Source of the DNA: JBFIHF01 sp964411125
Lineage (GTDB): Bacteria; Myxococcota_A; Bradymonadia; Bradymonadales; Bradymonadaceae
Direction of reading: 5' to 3'
DNA length: 22,943 nt
NCBI GenBank assembly: GCA_964411125.1
Contig: CAYPJU010000092.1
Location: 1-22,943 of the forward strand
The notes beneath the pieces are model-generated. The model saw nothing but the letters and a program-made list of their open reading frames with translations. It was not told the DNA's origin and made no database searches. Both the position numbers and the translations under genes were made by a program. Positions 22,466 to 22,943 of this stretch are shown one piece after another (position 1 is the stretch's first letter; every line of letters begins with the position of its first letter).

Positions 22466-22943
22466 CTACGGAACGTCAGCGGCAAACTCGCCGTTCGAGA
22501 TGGTGACCATGTTTCCGCCGTCGTCGTAGAGCGTCGCCTCGAACGTGCCTTCGACGCGGCCCCCCGAGCCGGTGGCGGTGGTCAATTCGACCGCACAGGA
22601 TCCGTCGTTTCCGCGCGTGTAGGCGGTTCCACTGTCGACGAAGGTGAAGTTCGTGACGCCCGAGCCGCATTCGAAGCTGCCGGGTCCCGTCGTGATCACC
22701 CCGAAACTCATCGAGTACATGAAATTGACGTCCGCGCCCGACAATCCGTAGGACTGGGGTGCGATGAACGATGCGCCCGGGTTCAGTTCGACGGCGGTGC
22801 CGTCGAGGTCGAACCGGAAGAACGTTCCCCCCGTGGTCGTCCCGTTGTTGGAGACGTTCGTCGTACCGTTGTTGGTCGTCGCCGTGGTGCCGTTGTTCGA
22901 CGCTCCGTTGTTCGACGCACCGTTGTTCGAAGCACCGTTGTTC
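22466..22943 (-). CDS. NNG-linker lipoprotein, 5' end cut by window edge
   Basis: The reading frame is open from the stop at 22466 to the window edge (first full codon at 22942-22940) and has no plausible start inside, so the gene begins outside. The visible 158 residues start with Asn-Asn-Gly repeats: NNGASNNGASNNGASNNG, then NNG units spaced by Thr-rich residues. A beta-rich domain beginning FFRFDLDGTAVELNPG follows. A short internal frame starting with TTG at 22744 is not the real start, because the NNG linker lies upstream in the same frame. Cys occur in FECGSG and GSCAVEL, a likely disulfide. By analogy with the lipoprotein at 17639-18700 it should have a signal peptide and lipobox further right. 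Function is unknown. Confidence 0.8.
   Translation of the reverse strand, partial: NNGASNNGASNNGASNNGTTATTNNGTTNVSNNGTTTGGTFFRFDLDGTAVELNPGASFIAPQSYGLSGADVNFMYSMSFGVITTGPGSFECGSGVTNFTFVDSGTAYTRGNDGSCAVELTTATGSGGRVEGTFEATLYDDGGNMVTISNGEFAADVP
22843..22943 (-). repeat. NNG linker repeat, continues beyond window
   Basis: Six Asn-Asn-Gly triplets are encoded here in the partial lipoprotein. The last four nearest the edge follow the same 15-base unit (GCGTCGAACAACGGA-like) as the array at 18462-18638, while the inner two are spaced by Thr/Val residues. The array runs off the window, so its full length is unknown. Confidence 0.8.

Overview
The window is a GC-rich bacterial chromosome segment with a strongly myxobacterial or bradymonad flavour. 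The evidence is: lipoproteins whose signal peptide is followed by Asn-Asn-Gly linkers, a von Willebrand A protein with a MYXO-CTERM-like tail, two large Hanks-type Ser/Thr kinases side by side, and a Cys/Asp-rich lipoprotein with the CDGxDNNCN motif. I infer Myxococcota (possibly Bradymonadia-like); no rRNA or other taxonomic marker is present. No tRNA, rRNA, CRISPR array, insertion sequence or integrase was found.

Layout. 1-1291: a 20-base perfect palindrome, then a plus-strand lipoprotein. 1342-11131: a long run of minus-strand genes. In transcription order these are a membrane-bound Ser/Thr kinase, a soluble kinase-ATPase-TPR protein, a small lipoprotein coupled to it by a GTGA overlap, an envelope protein with two membrane segments, a Cys-rich MopE-like lipoprotein, coaD and aspC. 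11219-14512: a plus-strand housekeeping block of yqgE/algH, miaB and metK. 14715-15520: a coupled two-gene unit of a small helical protein and a MNT-type nucleotidyltransferase. 15609-16442: a DnaC-like ATPase with a Cys-rich N-terminus. It is convergent with 16572-17423, an orphan protein carrying four DnaJ-type CxxCxGxG motifs but no J-domain. 17639-18700: a minus-strand lipoprotein with an eleven-unit A(S/T)NNG linker. 19090-21462: a secreted VIT-like/vWA protein with a sorting tail. 21568-22451: a split YeeE/YedE sulfur-compound transporter pair behind a good promoter. 22466 to the window end: the 3' part of another NNG-linker lipoprotein, whose frame stays open to the edge.

How the genes fit together. 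miaB consumes S-adenosylmethionine and metK makes it, so their adjacency is metabolically sensible. The kinase pair followed by lipoprotein and envelope genes looks like a signalling and cell-surface block (inference). The strongest candidates for something undescribed are the nucleotidyltransferase pair, the orphan DnaJ-zinc-finger protein, the kinase whose P-loop has Arg in place of Lys, the repeated RTE motif in the other kinase's linker, and the NNG linker family. None of these could be checked against a database here. Many start codons were re-chosen from ribosome-binding sites and family alignment, as noted per gene.
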